From Paenibacillus sp. IHBB 10380 (GTDB lineage Bacteria > Bacillota > Bacilli > Paenibacillales > Paenibacillaceae), in the NCBI RefSeq assembly GCF_000949425.1, contig NZ_CP010976.1, positions 4,154,001 through 4,218,000 on the forward strand: a stretch of DNA of 64,000 nucleotides. The letters run 5' to 3'. Made by a program: the position numbers and the translations under genes. Position 1 is the stretch's first letter; each line of letters starts with the position of its first letter. The notes beneath the pieces were generated by a model. It made no database searches and had not been told where the DNA came from. It saw nothing but the letters and a program-made list of their open reading frames with translations. Positions 27,407-37,004 of the stretch are shown here, one piece after another.

Positions 27407-27490
27407 GATAGAGAGGAATTTCCCTCCAATTACTGATAGACTTGTTTGGGTACTTCTGTTACTCTTTTACTCTGAATTTCATTTCTAAAT

Positions 27491-27518
27491 TACATAAAAG
27501 CGCAAAAATTAATGTCAA
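27491..27518 (-). promoter_or_regulatory. Candidate sigma-A promoter of the biosynthetic run
   Basis: On the minus strand a perfect TTGACA (27513-27518) is followed after 16 bases by TATGTA (27491-27496), within very AT-rich DNA. It would give a leader of about 430 bases before the first certain gene. The -10 match is weak. Confidence 0.35.
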
Positions 27519-27705
27519 CTTTTACTTTAATAGCAATTAAATAATAATACATGTATTTTTTGGACTATTTTCATTGTAATTGCAAAATACCTAAATGGAT
27601 AGAGTGTTATTTTGTCTTATTTTGTGTTATTTTATTGGATATTGTCGAATATTTGCTAAAAATCCATTTATCATGATATGGATTAACTTAAAATGATAAG
27701 ATCAG

Positions 27706-27847
27706 AAGGTGGAATACGAACTTAGTGAATATGGAAATAGTTTAGAAAGCATTTCCATATTCGCTATATAATTGGGGAGAACAACATATGATTAGAGAAT
27801 AAGGTGATAAATTTGTTGTTTTAGAGGAGAACCTATTAAATAAATAA
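27706..27847 (+). pseudogene. Decayed 3' end of an HxlR-type regulator gene
   Basis: Nearly the same bases as the end of the intact HxlR gene at about 43790-43926: VEYELSEYG then SLESI, followed by frame breaks and a stop (ATATAA) before the shared TTGGGGAGAACAACATAT. No start region is present. It is the first piece of a shrunken duplicate that continues to 28023. Confidence 0.85.
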
Positions 27848-27850
27848 AAG

Positions 27851-28023
27851 AGGTCACACTGAGCTGAGCAATCAGTAGAGCAGATATAGTAAGCGTAACA
27901 TCAGGATAAGCAAGGACAATGCCTCAACTTGTCAATGATTGCATTCTTCTCTCTTCTATGTAATACACTTATTTTTCCAGAAAAAAAACCTCTTAAGATA
28001 TACGATATCTCATGAGGTGATTT
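27851..28023. pseudogene. Decayed pieces of the 46.2-46.74 kb YdcZ/tnsA segment
   Basis: In order, this stretch matches 46190-46237 (shared CAATCAGTAGAG), 46354-46375 (CATCAGGATAAGCAA), 46568-46590 (CCTCAACTTGTC) and the hairpin at 46701-46743 (CTCTTAAGATA). The intervening parts are deleted. The rest of 27407-28044 is AT-rich with no gene I can support. Confidence 0.75.
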
Positions 28024-28044
28024 CTATCCAACAGTTGTCACAGT

Positions 28045-28668
28045 TCACAGATTTGCTGATCGCTTGCTCACAACCCATGAAGAAACTTTGTAATACCTGC
28101 GCCTATCTTCATTAAACACAATATAACGATTCTTTCCCAACCTTTTGGCATGGTACATAGCGCTATCTGCTTCTCCCAGCAATTTGGAACGCGTAGCTTT
28201 GCTTCCTTGGCCTATACTAATCCCAATGCTCCCTGATATCGTTAAGCTCTGTCTTTTAATAACCACGGGCTGTCTGAATTTCTCTAAAATGTGTGATGCC
28301 AACAACTCTGCCTTTTGGAGATTAGCATTCGCCATAATGATGACAAATTCATCTCCACCTATTCGAAATACCTGTCCGTCATGACTAGTAGCTTGACGAA
28401 GACGCAAACCCACTTCTTTCAAGAGTTGATCGCCTGTCTGATGTCCGAACGTATCATTAATATATTTAAAATGGTCTAAATCAAGAAATAGAACTGCTAA
28501 ATGCCCTTTTCCAGAACATTGGTTCCAGAAACGATCCATTCCATTGCGGTTGATTGACCCCGTCACAACATCAATATACGCTAGCCTTTTCAATTTGGCC
28601 CTTTCTATAAACATGATTAAAATAATAATTAAACTTATCAAAATCACTACTAACATAAAGAGTCTCAT
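28045..28668 (-). CDS. Membrane-anchored diguanylate cyclase (GGDEF)
   Basis: 207 residues. One N-terminal membrane segment (LFMLVVILISLIIILIMFI) is followed by a full GGDEF domain with RIGGDEFVIIMAN. The active motif is intact, so it should make c-di-GMP from two GTP. No sensory domain is seen. Start chosen at ATG 28666-28668 behind GGATGAGG; a TTG at 28698 is possible. It lies just after the hybrid kinase gene and in the same window as two c-di-GMP riboswitches (40.6-40.84 kb). Confidence 0.9.
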   Translation of the reverse strand: MRLFMLVVILISLIIILIMFIERAKLKRLAYIDVVTGSINRNGMDRFWNQCSGKGHLAVLFLDLDHFKYINDTFGHQTGDQLLKEVGLRLRQATSHDGQVFRIGGDEFVIIMANANLQKAELLASHILEKFRQPVVIKRQSLTISGSIGISIGQGSKATRSKLLGEADSAMYHAKRLGKNRYIVFNEDRRRYYKVSSWVVSKRSANL

Positions 28669-28738
28669 ATCCTCATCCAACCCCAAATAGTCTTTCAACC
28701 AGTATACTATAACGTTCTATACAACTTCTAAACAACTT

Positions 28739-31700
28739 CTAAACAACTTCAAAGGAATGAGACTTCGGTATTCTAAAGGCAACCGTAGTTCCCTGATTCA
28801 GTACACTACTGATTTGCAATCCTCTACCGTAGATTTGCTTCAAACGCCGATTTGTGTTGATCAGACCGATTCCTCTCTTTTTGTGTGGATGACTCATTAG
28901 TATGCCCTCTAGCTTCTGCTCATCCATCCCTACCCCATCATCTATAATGAAGATCTCTACATAATTGTCATTCTCAGAGATGGTAATGGTGATGGTTCCT
29001 CCACGAGTCCGTGTTAAAACACCATGTCTGACAGCATTTTCTACAATGGGCTGAATAGAAAGCGGCGGAAGCCCTATAGTTATACCTTTACGCACATTCC
29101 ACACCACCTGTAACCTATCTCCAAATCGTTCTTGTTCAATGTATAAATAGGATTGAACTAATTCAAGCTCATGCTCCAATCGAACAACACGCTTCATATT
29201 ATTGTCATCAAAACTCGATTGTAGATAGTTTCCAAACTTCTCGAGTAAAATAACCATTCTTGTTGTATCAATATCGCTAAGGGAAGCGATCGTATTCAAT
29301 GTGTTGAATAAGAAATGAGGCTGGATTTGAGCTTGAAGCCATGCAGCCTCCATACGAAGACGCTCCGTTACAGACTGTTTCAAGTCAGTTAATGCGCGAA
29401 CCCGTGTTTTCAATTCTAGAGCCCCTACCGGTTTTGTTACATAGTCATTAGCGCCTGACAGAAATCCAGTATAGAGGTCCTCTGATTGACTTCTTGCGGT
29501 CAAGAGCAGAATTGGTAACTCCAAAATCGAGAACTTCTCTCGTATGGTTCGCGATAATTCATATCCCGACATATGCGGCATCATCACATCCGTAATAATT
29601 AGATCCCACTCTCCTATATCTAGATAGGCCAAAGCTTCCTTCCCGCTGGTTACTGCAGTAATCTCATAATGATCTGCTGAAAGAATATTTCTTAATATTC
29701 TCAAATTTACGGGATCATTGTCTACAGCCAATACCTTGGGTCTTCGTACATCAGAAATAAGTTCCGACCGGTTCAAAGCACTGCTAGACGCAGCTGTTAA
29801 AGTGGATATTGTCACGTTATCAGTGAGTAAATTCGATTCTTCGACATCCGTTACTGGTCTTTGCACCGTGTTATTGTCCATTGGCAGTGTAAAGGTAAAC
29901 ACTGACCCTAAATCGAGGGAAGACTTAACCCCCAGTGTTCCTCCATGAAGCTCAACTAACTGCTTGCATATGCTCAGCCCGAGTCCCAGCCCCCCACTCA
30001 TGGCAGTCATACTAGAATCTCCCTGCTCGTAAGGTTGAAAAATTCTCTGCTGCGTCTCTTCATCTATACCTATTCCTGAATCCTTAATATGAACATAGAC
30101 CATTTCATTCTGAATTTCACTATGGACGACTATTATTCCTTCGTTGGTATATTTAATTGCATTATGAAGCAGATTGAACAAAATTTGAACAAGACGATTC
30201 TCGTCGGCAATAACGTTCGGAAAAGGTTCGGGTATATCAAGCACCAATTCTATTTGCTTACCTTCTGTCATGAAACGAAGGGTGTCGAATACACCCGAAG
30301 CTACTCGCTGGAGAATCACACTTTGCTTGTTCAACCGAATCTCTTGTTCCTTCAATAGAGTAGCATCCAGTAAGTCATTAAGTATAAGGGACATACGTCT
30401 TCCTAAAGTCGTTATCAGCTCCAAATTACTCTTATTCTTCTCATCCAGTGAGTCCCTTCCTTCCACAAGAACCGTCTGGGCCATATTGATCATTCCGTGC
30501 AACGGGTTACGCAATTCATGAGAGGTATTCGCCAGAAATTCATCTTTGATCTTGTCAGCTTTCTTCAGCTTGTCGGATAGCTTCTCCGCTCGAATAGTAA
30601 TCTGGGAAAAACGCGTAAACCAAAATGAAGCAAAGCTAAGAAAAGCGATCATGAGATCAAACGGATAGTAAGGCAAATCTATTAAATATCTGTTCTTCAA
30701 GAAACCTCCCAAAATAATATTAGTAGAGATACCTATTGCTGATAGTAACAAGAAAAAAGCCCCTTCTACTCCCGTCATAATGGCTCGCAGCACAAGGATT
30801 GGAACAAGTACGGTAGCTAATAACAACACAATGGTTAGAATAGATTCTGCCTGCATGAGATGATGTATCGGCAAATCTACGATGACTAATGTACATAAAG
30901 CACACACGCTAGCAAACCAATGATAATATTTTTCCTTTTGATCTGTGAACAGCAAATTCCTCACAAATAAAATCCAAAAAACAGCAGACACCATGTAAGA
31001 TAAAATTTTGATTTTGTCCGCCCATTCCAGATTAATAGGTATCCACACTAGAAGCATTTTATCATCGTCGACCAGAGTTGATATTAACATGCTAAAGACG
31101 ACTATACCGAAATACAATAATTCTTTTCTTCTAGAACCCAAGACATATAAAATACATGCATACAAACCGTGCAGCAACAACGCAATACAGACTATCATCT
31201 GCATACTTTTAGAAACAAACTCTTCATTGGCTATTGCATCAATCGTCCCAAACTTAATAGACTGTATAATGCCACCTGTACTCGGAAATTGATAATTAGA
31301 GACATGGATGACAATGTCTAACTCTTGAGTATTCGTATGGAAAGTGGAAGAATAAGGAATGTTTCTAGCCTTGTTATCTTCTATCGTTTCCGTTGGATGT
31401 CCAATTTCTTTTTGTAATTGGCCATTTATGAATAATCTAGACGCTGTTTGAATATTGGGAATGCGAATACTGTACAACTGTTTATTCTCATTAATCAAAA
31501 CACGTAACCGATAGGTTCCAAATCCATATGCTGAATCTACACTCGTTGAGCCGATCCAATTATCTGGAACTTGAATCCAGCTTTTGTGAAAGCTCGAATC
31601 AGAGGACTTTGTAGCCTCAGGCTTTACGAATTGATTAGGATAAAAATCCCATTCACCATCTAATGTAATGGTCTGTTGATCACTGAAATTCCATTGTCGC

Positions 31701-31852
31701 AGGTCCAACACTCCGTGATCTGCTTGGGGATGATCTGGAGTCATATGAAAGCCAATCCATATCATTCGTAACGAAATAAGTACAAGTATGAACAAGACGG
31801 TAATCATCACGATTTTTCTTGTAGACATCAAGTTTCTTGTTATCAATTTCAT
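28739..31852 (-). CDS. Hybrid sensor kinase: 7TM-DISM, HisKA-HATPase, REC, LytS-type kinase
   Basis: 1037 residues. One N-terminal membrane helix; extracellular jelly-roll 7TMR-DISM domain (about 45-205); seven membrane helices (about 215-420); HisKA with His445 in NTSHELRNPLHG; HATPase (GIGI, GLGLGLSICK); receiver with Asp755 in LIITDVMMPHMSG; then a second, LytS-like kinase with PHFLFNTLNTI (His846) and HATPase (IVENAVRHG, GIGLINTNRR). Two kinase modules in one chain is a Paenibacillus-type layout. GAGG precedes ATG 31850-31852. A REC-BTAD regulator at 38543 is the likely partner; the adhesin and sortase lie between them. Confidence 0.92.
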   Translation of the reverse strand: MKLITRNLMSTRKIVMITVLFILVLISLRMIWIGFHMTPDHPQADHGVLDLRQWNFSDQQTITLDGEWDFYPNQFVKPEATKSSDSSFHKSWIQVPDNWIGSTSVDSAYGFGTYRLRVLINENKQLYSIRIPNIQTASRLFINGQLQKEIGHPTETIEDNKARNIPYSSTFHTNTQELDIVIHVSNYQFPSTGGIIQSIKFGTIDAIANEEFVSKSMQMIVCIALLLHGLYACILYVLGSRRKELLYFGIVVFSMLISTLVDDDKMLLVWIPINLEWADKIKILSYMVSAVFWILFVRNLLFTDQKEKYYHWFASVCALCTLVIVDLPIHHLMQAESILTIVLLLATVLVPILVLRAIMTGVEGAFFLLLSAIGISTNIILGGFLKNRYLIDLPYYPFDLMIAFLSFASFWFTRFSQITIRAEKLSDKLKKADKIKDEFLANTSHELRNPLHGMINMAQTVLVEGRDSLDEKNKSNLELITTLGRRMSLILNDLLDATLLKEQEIRLNKQSVILQRVASGVFDTLRFMTEGKQIELVLDIPEPFPNVIADENRLVQILFNLLHNAIKYTNEGIIVVHSEIQNEMVYVHIKDSGIGIDEETQQRIFQPYEQGDSSMTAMSGGLGLGLSICKQLVELHGGTLGVKSSLDLGSVFTFTLPMDNNTVQRPVTDVEESNLLTDNVTISTLTAASSSALNRSELISDVRRPKVLAVDNDPVNLRILRNILSADHYEITAVTSGKEALAYLDIGEWDLIITDVMMPHMSGYELSRTIREKFSILELPILLLTARSQSEDLYTGFLSGANDYVTKPVGALELKTRVRALTDLKQSVTERLRMEAAWLQAQIQPHFLFNTLNTIASLSDIDTTRMVILLEKFGNYLQSSFDDNNMKRVVRLEHELELVQSYLYIEQERFGDRLQVVWNVRKGITIGLPPLSIQPIVENAVRHGVLTRTRGGTITITISENDNYVEIFIIDDGVGMDEQKLEGILMSHPHKKRGIGLINTNRRLKQIYGRGLQISSVLNQGTTVAFRIPKSHSFEVV

Positions 31853-31961
31853 ATCATTCCTCAATTTAAGAAAGAGATCGTCCCACCTTAACATGCAGTT
31901 GTGTAACTTCTTTCTTCATCTCTTCCGTGTACCTTGTAAAATCCAGTCCTTTTGTAGTAAT

Positions 31962-32038
31962 AAAAACCCCCTCCAGTCAACAGTATGCAGTCCATAAAAT
32001 CATGAACTCTTTCTTCACTGTCTACCGTAAGGGGGGGA
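31962..32038 (-). terminator. Terminator of the adhesin gene
   Basis: CCCCCC (on the minus strand at 32031-32036) and AGGGGG near 31967-31972 close a long irregular hairpin with inner GTAGACAGT/ACTGTTGAC pairing, followed on the minus strand by TTTTTATT. Confidence 0.55.
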
Positions 32039-32086
32039 TACTACCCTCTTGGTTCTGGTTGAGGGATTTATATGCACCTATTCTCT

Positions 32087-35000
32087 TTATTTATTCTGCA
32101 AATGTTTCCTTCTTAAGAGCAACAACATAGCACCCAGAATAATGAAGCTAAATCCAGTCAGTTGAAGTGGTAAATGACCTAGTTCTCCTGTTTTAGGGAG
32201 ACTTTCTCCTGTTTTAGAATGCGTCTTTGTTCCTGGTTTCTCAGATGTACCATCCGTTCCACCTCTAGGTACATCCTCTACGTCAACCTCAACCAGCACT
32301 TCCTCTTCATTTCCATCTTGATCTGTAACGATGATCGTAAATGAATCTTTACCGACGTATCCTTCGTCCGGTGTGTATACCCAACTTCCATTTGGATTTA
32401 CGGAAACCGTTCCGTGTTTAGGTTCTTTACTGATCTTAGGTGTGCTGTCTTTCGGCACTTTAACCTCACCTTTGATAGGCGTTTCTTTCGGTGTTACAAC
32501 TTTCTCAATAGGTATTACTGGTTTCTCCGGCTTAGGCTCTACCGGCGGGTTCGGGTTTGGATTCGGAACTACCGGTGGGTTCGGATTTGGATTTGGAACT
32601 ACCGGCGTGCCTGGTTCTCCTGGATTACCTGGACTACCTGGGTTACCTGGTTCAGTAGGTACATTTGGGTCTACTGGAGTTGAAATTTTGTTATTGGTTT
32701 TTTCAACTAGTACCGTTTCAGTTTGCTTCCCAGTAATCTCAAATGCTACTGGTGTTTTGTCTAATAGATAACCAAAAGGTGCTTTAATTTCAACGAGCTG
32801 ATATTTATTCGGTTCTAAATTTTCTAAGAATAGTTCACCATTTGTATCCGTCGTTAGCTTAGATTCATCTATGCCTGCAACAACTTTATACACAAAGTTT
32901 CCATCTTTATCAAAAATCTCTGTTTCTACTCTTAATTCAAAGACAGCCCTTTGAAGCTTTTGGCTTTTGATCGAATTAAATTTTGTTAATTTGACTGAAC
33001 GATCATTTTCTTTGTTTTCAATCGTCAATGTTGTTTCAGGTTGTTTAATTGACACTTCAGTTTCAGCTTTTTCAATAACGTAACCGTCAGCTTTTGTCTC
33101 TACCAATGTATAAGAACCATAAGGTAAGTTAGTAAACTCGATTACGCCGTTTACATCAGTCGTTTTCTTGGCAATAACAGCATTCGTACTATCATGAAGT
33201 TCAAATTCTACTCCTTCTAGTAATACAGAATGGTCCTTAGCATTAACTTTTGTGACGACAAGCTTACCATCTGAGCCCAATACGTTCTCTTTGGTCAATA
33301 TTAATACTTCAGTTTGGTTAGCGACAATTCTAACAGGAATCGGTGTTGCATCTAGCGTATAATAATCTGGAGCGGTTATTTCAACTAATTGATAGTCTCC
33401 TGGAGCTAGGTCACCTTCGGCAATCTTTCCATCTATGCCCGTTGTTAGTGTGTCTATTAGCGTACCATTCAGTTTCAATTCAAAAACTGCGCCTATTAAC
33501 TTCTTCGTTGGATCTACTGAATCAACCTTACTTAATTCAAATCCTTGACGAAGTATTTTGTTCGTAATCTTAAAAGGTTCTTTAGGATCTATAAATTTGA
33601 TTTCTTTTCCTGTTGCAGCTCCATACTCAGGGGCAATTAGATAACCAGTGGGTGTGGATACTTCTTTTAGTTTGTAAGGCAGACCACTCTTATCTTTGTA
33701 CCTGTAATTTCTAGAAGTTTCTACTTCCCCTTTTTCATCTGTTGTAAGTGTTTCTAGGAGAGTCGTTCCAGATGAATTATATAGTTCGAATTTGACTCCT
33801 TTTAGAGGGCGATCTAAATCATCTACTTTGACAATTTTAATTTTCCCACTACCACTAGACGCGCCTCCACCTGCTCCTGCTAAAGAAATCTTTACGCCTT
33901 CCTGATTACCTTCTCCTTTTACTGAAGAAGACTGGCCTGCAAATTCAACTTTATTAGTAATTCTGTCGCCACTATCAGCGTTAATGAATGATTTATACTC
34001 CAATATATATGCGGTATTCAAAGATTTCTTAAAAGTTAGTGTAAATGTGTTCCCCATTACCACTAATTCATAGTCATCTTTATCTACCAAATCACCTTTA
34101 TTTGAAACATTACCAAGATTATCTCCAGGCAAATCTGTTTTATATAGCTTTAACGAATCTTGTAATAAAATTTGATTGTCCGATAATGTATCTGTCAATA
34201 TGGAACCGGCTAGTACATAAGATTGACTTGGGTTAATATTTACTGTCCATGAAGCAATATCACTCTGACCTTCTTGTCTACCTGATTTGTCAACATAGAC
34301 CCCGCCGTGCTTAGGTGTTACATCAACCGATTTTTCAAAAAGAAAACTTCCACCTTCGCCGTCTTGCATTGTCGCATGATTCGAGTACTTATCTTGAATT
34401 GGATAGTTGCCATCAAGACTTGTCTTGTACGTAATACGAAATGCAGTCTTCCCAATATTACCAAGGTTCAAGACAAAGCCTTTACCGTCAGTATTTAGTT
34501 TAAATTGTCCATTTGTTAGCGGAACTTCGTCACCAATGTCTGTAACGTTATTTGCACCTTGAAGCTCCAATTTATTCACTGTCAAAGAATTTTCTACAAA
34601 TGTTTGATTGTCTGTATAAGTATCTTTAATCACCGCATCTTTAATGTCGTAAAGATTATAGTTCACATCAATGGTCCAAGTGATTGTTTTGTCTTTGGCG
34701 CTATATTCACCTTTTTTATTACCATTGTTGATGGTGTAGTCTTTCGGAGTAACAACAGCATCTTTTGTAATTGGAGTCTGTGGTGTACCAGCCTCGTTCC
34801 AATTTAATGTTGCTTTATTTCTGTACTCATTATTTGTTGGCATACCTGCCGTAGGATCAAACGTTGTCGTATATTTGATTTCATGCAAGGAGTTAATTGT
34901 CACTCCAGATTTCAATCTAATCGTAAAACCTTTTTCATAATCCGGGTCTCCAGCATTTGTTGCTTCAAGCACAAAATCCTCACTGTTTGCTCCAGTAATT

Positions 35001-36862
35001 TTCAAGCTATTTGGATCTAACTTCATATGTTTTCCCTCGTAATTATCTGTAATTACGACGTCAGTCATGTCCTTCAAGTCTTGATTCAGAACAATTCTCC
35101 ACTCAATTGTTTTGTTCTGGAAATTGGACTTACTTACACTTTTCTCAAAGATGACTTCATTGATACCTTTTTCTCCCGTTTTAGTCGTACCATCGCCTAT
35201 CTCTACAGTATTAGAAACTGTTTCATCTTTATAGATACGATTTATCGCTTGGGTCTGATACTCGATTTCATAAGCTTTATTAATATCATCTTTGAACTGT
35301 AAGTTGAAGCCCGCATCTGGACCAGAAGCAACTTTTCCTATGGTGTATTCATTGGAATCAACTAGAGTACGATTTGTAGCTTTACCATTATTATCGATAT
35401 CCACCTGATACACCTTCACAGAATTATCGACCAGCTTTTGTTTAGTTGTATCAAATCTGTCCTTAATCCATGCATTGGGTTGTGAGATTGTTTGTTGATT
35501 GTAGTTGTATTGAACTTTCCAAGTGATAGTTTGCGTTGTTGAATTGTAAGCACTGTCTTGTCCTGACTTCGATAGTGGCTCATTGAAACTCACAGTCACC
35601 TTGCCAATATCACTTTCTGTATACTGTCCATCATTTCCAGTAAGCGTCACTGAGTTTTTGAATTCTCTATTTGTAAAAGGCGCCTCCGTTGGAGCTGCAA
35701 CACTTGTCGTGTATGTCACCCTATAAGCTTTATCGATATCGCCAAAGTTAATAGGGAACGCAGTTTCAGTTCTGCTTACAGGGCCTTCTTTTACTGATCC
35801 ATCTAATTGAATTTGCAACTGACGAATTTCAATATTACCTTTAAGTTTCAGGTCGGGGGGAAATGTATCATCAAGCGTTGCACCCTTAATCTCTTTTTCA
35901 CCTTGGTTAAAATCGACCGTCCATTTAATTTCATCTGAGTTAAAGTTGTTTCTATTGGCTTCCCCGGTTTTTGTAAGTTCATCCACGGCAGTATTAGCGA
36001 AATGTACATCGATAACACCCTGTCCAACTGAGCTAAAATCAATTGGGTGTTCCAAGCCTTCCCCAAGGTTAGATTGGTCAAATGCTACCCACACATAGAA
36101 ATTACCCTCTAATTGTTCACCCTTAATTGCATCATTGAATACGAATGTCACTTCTCTACTTGGAGTTACTACATACTCTCCAACTCCACCAGTTAATTGT
36201 CCTTTTAATTCATTTGGAATATTAAACTCTTTAGGAAGACTAAAAGTATAGGTTGAACCATCAACATACTGATGTGTATTATTTGGTAATGACCAGTCAA
36301 ATATAATAGCCACTTCATCTTTAACTTTTGGTCGAACATCTTGTATTTCATTTCCCTGTGGAGCAATGGATCCATTAGCCTCATTAATAATAGGCCTTGC
36401 ATCATACATCTTTACGCTTGTGATGAGGTTCTCTATGATCTCTTGACCAACAGCATTTGATGGAGGTGGACTTAGCTCAGATATTTCTTCAGGAGCTTTA
36501 TTTACAGCAACCGTGATTTCATTTACACCTGAACCACTTTGAGTTTGTCCATCCAAAATGGTTACGGTAATAACTCCGTCAACGGATAGGCTATAAGAAC
36601 CTATTGGCTTTCCGTCAATTTCTAAATCACCGTTTTGTACAGTTTCTACTTTAGAATCACTCGGAATTTGGAAAGTGTACTCTTTGTCTTTTTCTTCATT
36701 GCCAGCTGTAAAATCCCATTCTATTTTTGCTTTTCCGGCTTCATCTACGGTGACTATTGCTGTGAAATTTTGGTCGCTGTCGGCACTAGCTGTTGCTAGC
36801 GGACCTATGAGACTTTGCAAGACTAGTAGAAATACTAGCGATATAAAACTAAATTTTTTCAT
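32087..36862 (-). CDS. LPXTG-anchored MSCRAMM-type surface adhesin
   Basis: 1591 residues. Signal peptide 1-28 (ends ATASADS). Then SdrG/collagen-binding-like domains, with at least five repeats of the pattern I-x-W-x-(I/V)-x-(I/V/F)-N ... D-x-(Y/F) ... L, e.g. NKTIEWRIVLN and KTITWTIDVNYN. Four SpaA/Cna-B-like domains follow (GVKFELYN, GAVFELKL, GVEFELHD, RAVFELRV), each usually able to form isopeptide bonds. A Pro-rich stalk (PNPNPNPPV repeats), one Ig-like domain (PKHGTVSVNPNGSWVYTP) and LPKTG with membrane helix and RRKHLQNK tail end the protein. GGGAGG precedes ATG 36860-36862. Adjacent sortase gene. Confidence 0.93.
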   Translation of the reverse strand: MKKFSFISLVFLLVLQSLIGPLATASADSDQNFTAIVTVDEAGKAKIEWDFTAGNEEKDKEYTFQIPSDSKVETVQNGDLEIDGKPIGSYSLSVDGVITVTILDGQTQSGSGVNEITVAVNKAPEEISELSPPPSNAVGQEIIENLITSVKMYDARPIINEANGSIAPQGNEIQDVRPKVKDEVAIIFDWSLPNNTHQYVDGSTYTFSLPKEFNIPNELKGQLTGGVGEYVVTPSREVTFVFNDAIKGEQLEGNFYVWVAFDQSNLGEGLEHPIDFSSVGQGVIDVHFANTAVDELTKTGEANRNNFNSDEIKWTVDFNQGEKEIKGATLDDTFPPDLKLKGNIEIRQLQIQLDGSVKEGPVSRTETAFPINFGDIDKAYRVTYTTSVAAPTEAPFTNREFKNSVTLTGNDGQYTESDIGKVTVSFNEPLSKSGQDSAYNSTTQTITWKVQYNYNQQTISQPNAWIKDRFDTTKQKLVDNSVKVYQVDIDNNGKATNRTLVDSNEYTIGKVASGPDAGFNLQFKDDINKAYEIEYQTQAINRIYKDETVSNTVEIGDGTTKTGEKGINEVIFEKSVSKSNFQNKTIEWRIVLNQDLKDMTDVVITDNYEGKHMKLDPNSLKITGANSEDFVLEATNAGDPDYEKGFTIRLKSGVTINSLHEIKYTTTFDPTAGMPTNNEYRNKATLNWNEAGTPQTPITKDAVVTPKDYTINNGNKKGEYSAKDKTITWTIDVNYNLYDIKDAVIKDTYTDNQTFVENSLTVNKLELQGANNVTDIGDEVPLTNGQFKLNTDGKGFVLNLGNIGKTAFRITYKTSLDGNYPIQDKYSNHATMQDGEGGSFLFEKSVDVTPKHGGVYVDKSGRQEGQSDIASWTVNINPSQSYVLAGSILTDTLSDNQILLQDSLKLYKTDLPGDNLGNVSNKGDLVDKDDYELVVMGNTFTLTFKKSLNTAYILEYKSFINADSGDRITNKVEFAGQSSSVKGEGNQEGVKISLAGAGGGASSGSGKIKIVKVDDLDRPLKGVKFELYNSSGTTLLETLTTDEKGEVETSRNYRYKDKSGLPYKLKEVSTPTGYLIAPEYGAATGKEIKFIDPKEPFKITNKILRQGFELSKVDSVDPTKKLIGAVFELKLNGTLIDTLTTGIDGKIAEGDLAPGDYQLVEITAPDYYTLDATPIPVRIVANQTEVLILTKENVLGSDGKLVVTKVNAKDHSVLLEGVEFELHDSTNAVIAKKTTDVNGVIEFTNLPYGSYTLVETKADGYVIEKAETEVSIKQPETTLTIENKENDRSVKLTKFNSIKSQKLQRAVFELRVETEIFDKDGNFVYKVVAGIDESKLTTDTNGELFLENLEPNKYQLVEIKAPFGYLLDKTPVAFEITGKQTETVLVEKTNNKISTPVDPNVPTEPGNPGSPGNPGEPGTPVVPNPNPNPPVVPNPNPNPPVEPKPEKPVIPIEKVVTPKETPIKGEVKVPKDSTPKISKEPKHGTVSVNPNGSWVYTPDEGYVGKDSFTIIVTDQDGNEEEVLVEVDVEDVPRGGTDGTSEKPGTKTHSKTGESLPKTGELGHLPLQLTGFSFIILGAMLLLLRRKHLQNK
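32541..32600. repeat. 30-bp tandem repeat coding the Pro-rich stalk
   Basis: Two 30-bp units (32541-32570, 32571-32600), 27 of 30 identical, encode PVVPNPNPNP repeats in the adhesin wall-spanning stalk. Such repeats can change copy number by slippage. Confidence 0.7.
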
Positions 36863-37004
36863 AGTAACCTCCCGTTTAAAATTTATTTTCGAAGAATTTT
36901 TGGTATTCGAATAATTACCCTTATCTTGTCTAATAAGAAAAGTTCTTCTTCAACACGCATTCTGAACAAAAAAATAGATGATCTTCTTCTTATAGCTCAG
37001 CCAC

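Noticed and set aside
27352-27408. Short plus-strand frame giving a Trp/Arg-rich peptide (RWRSLRRWRTVRR)
   Set aside because: It arises from the 18-bp tandem repeats, has no ribosome site, and lies opposite the presumed cluster leader; an antimicrobial role would be guesswork.
32331-32771. 146-codon plus-strand frame rich in Gly, opposite the adhesin stalk
   Set aside because: It is the antisense shadow of Pro-rich repeats; no ribosome site.
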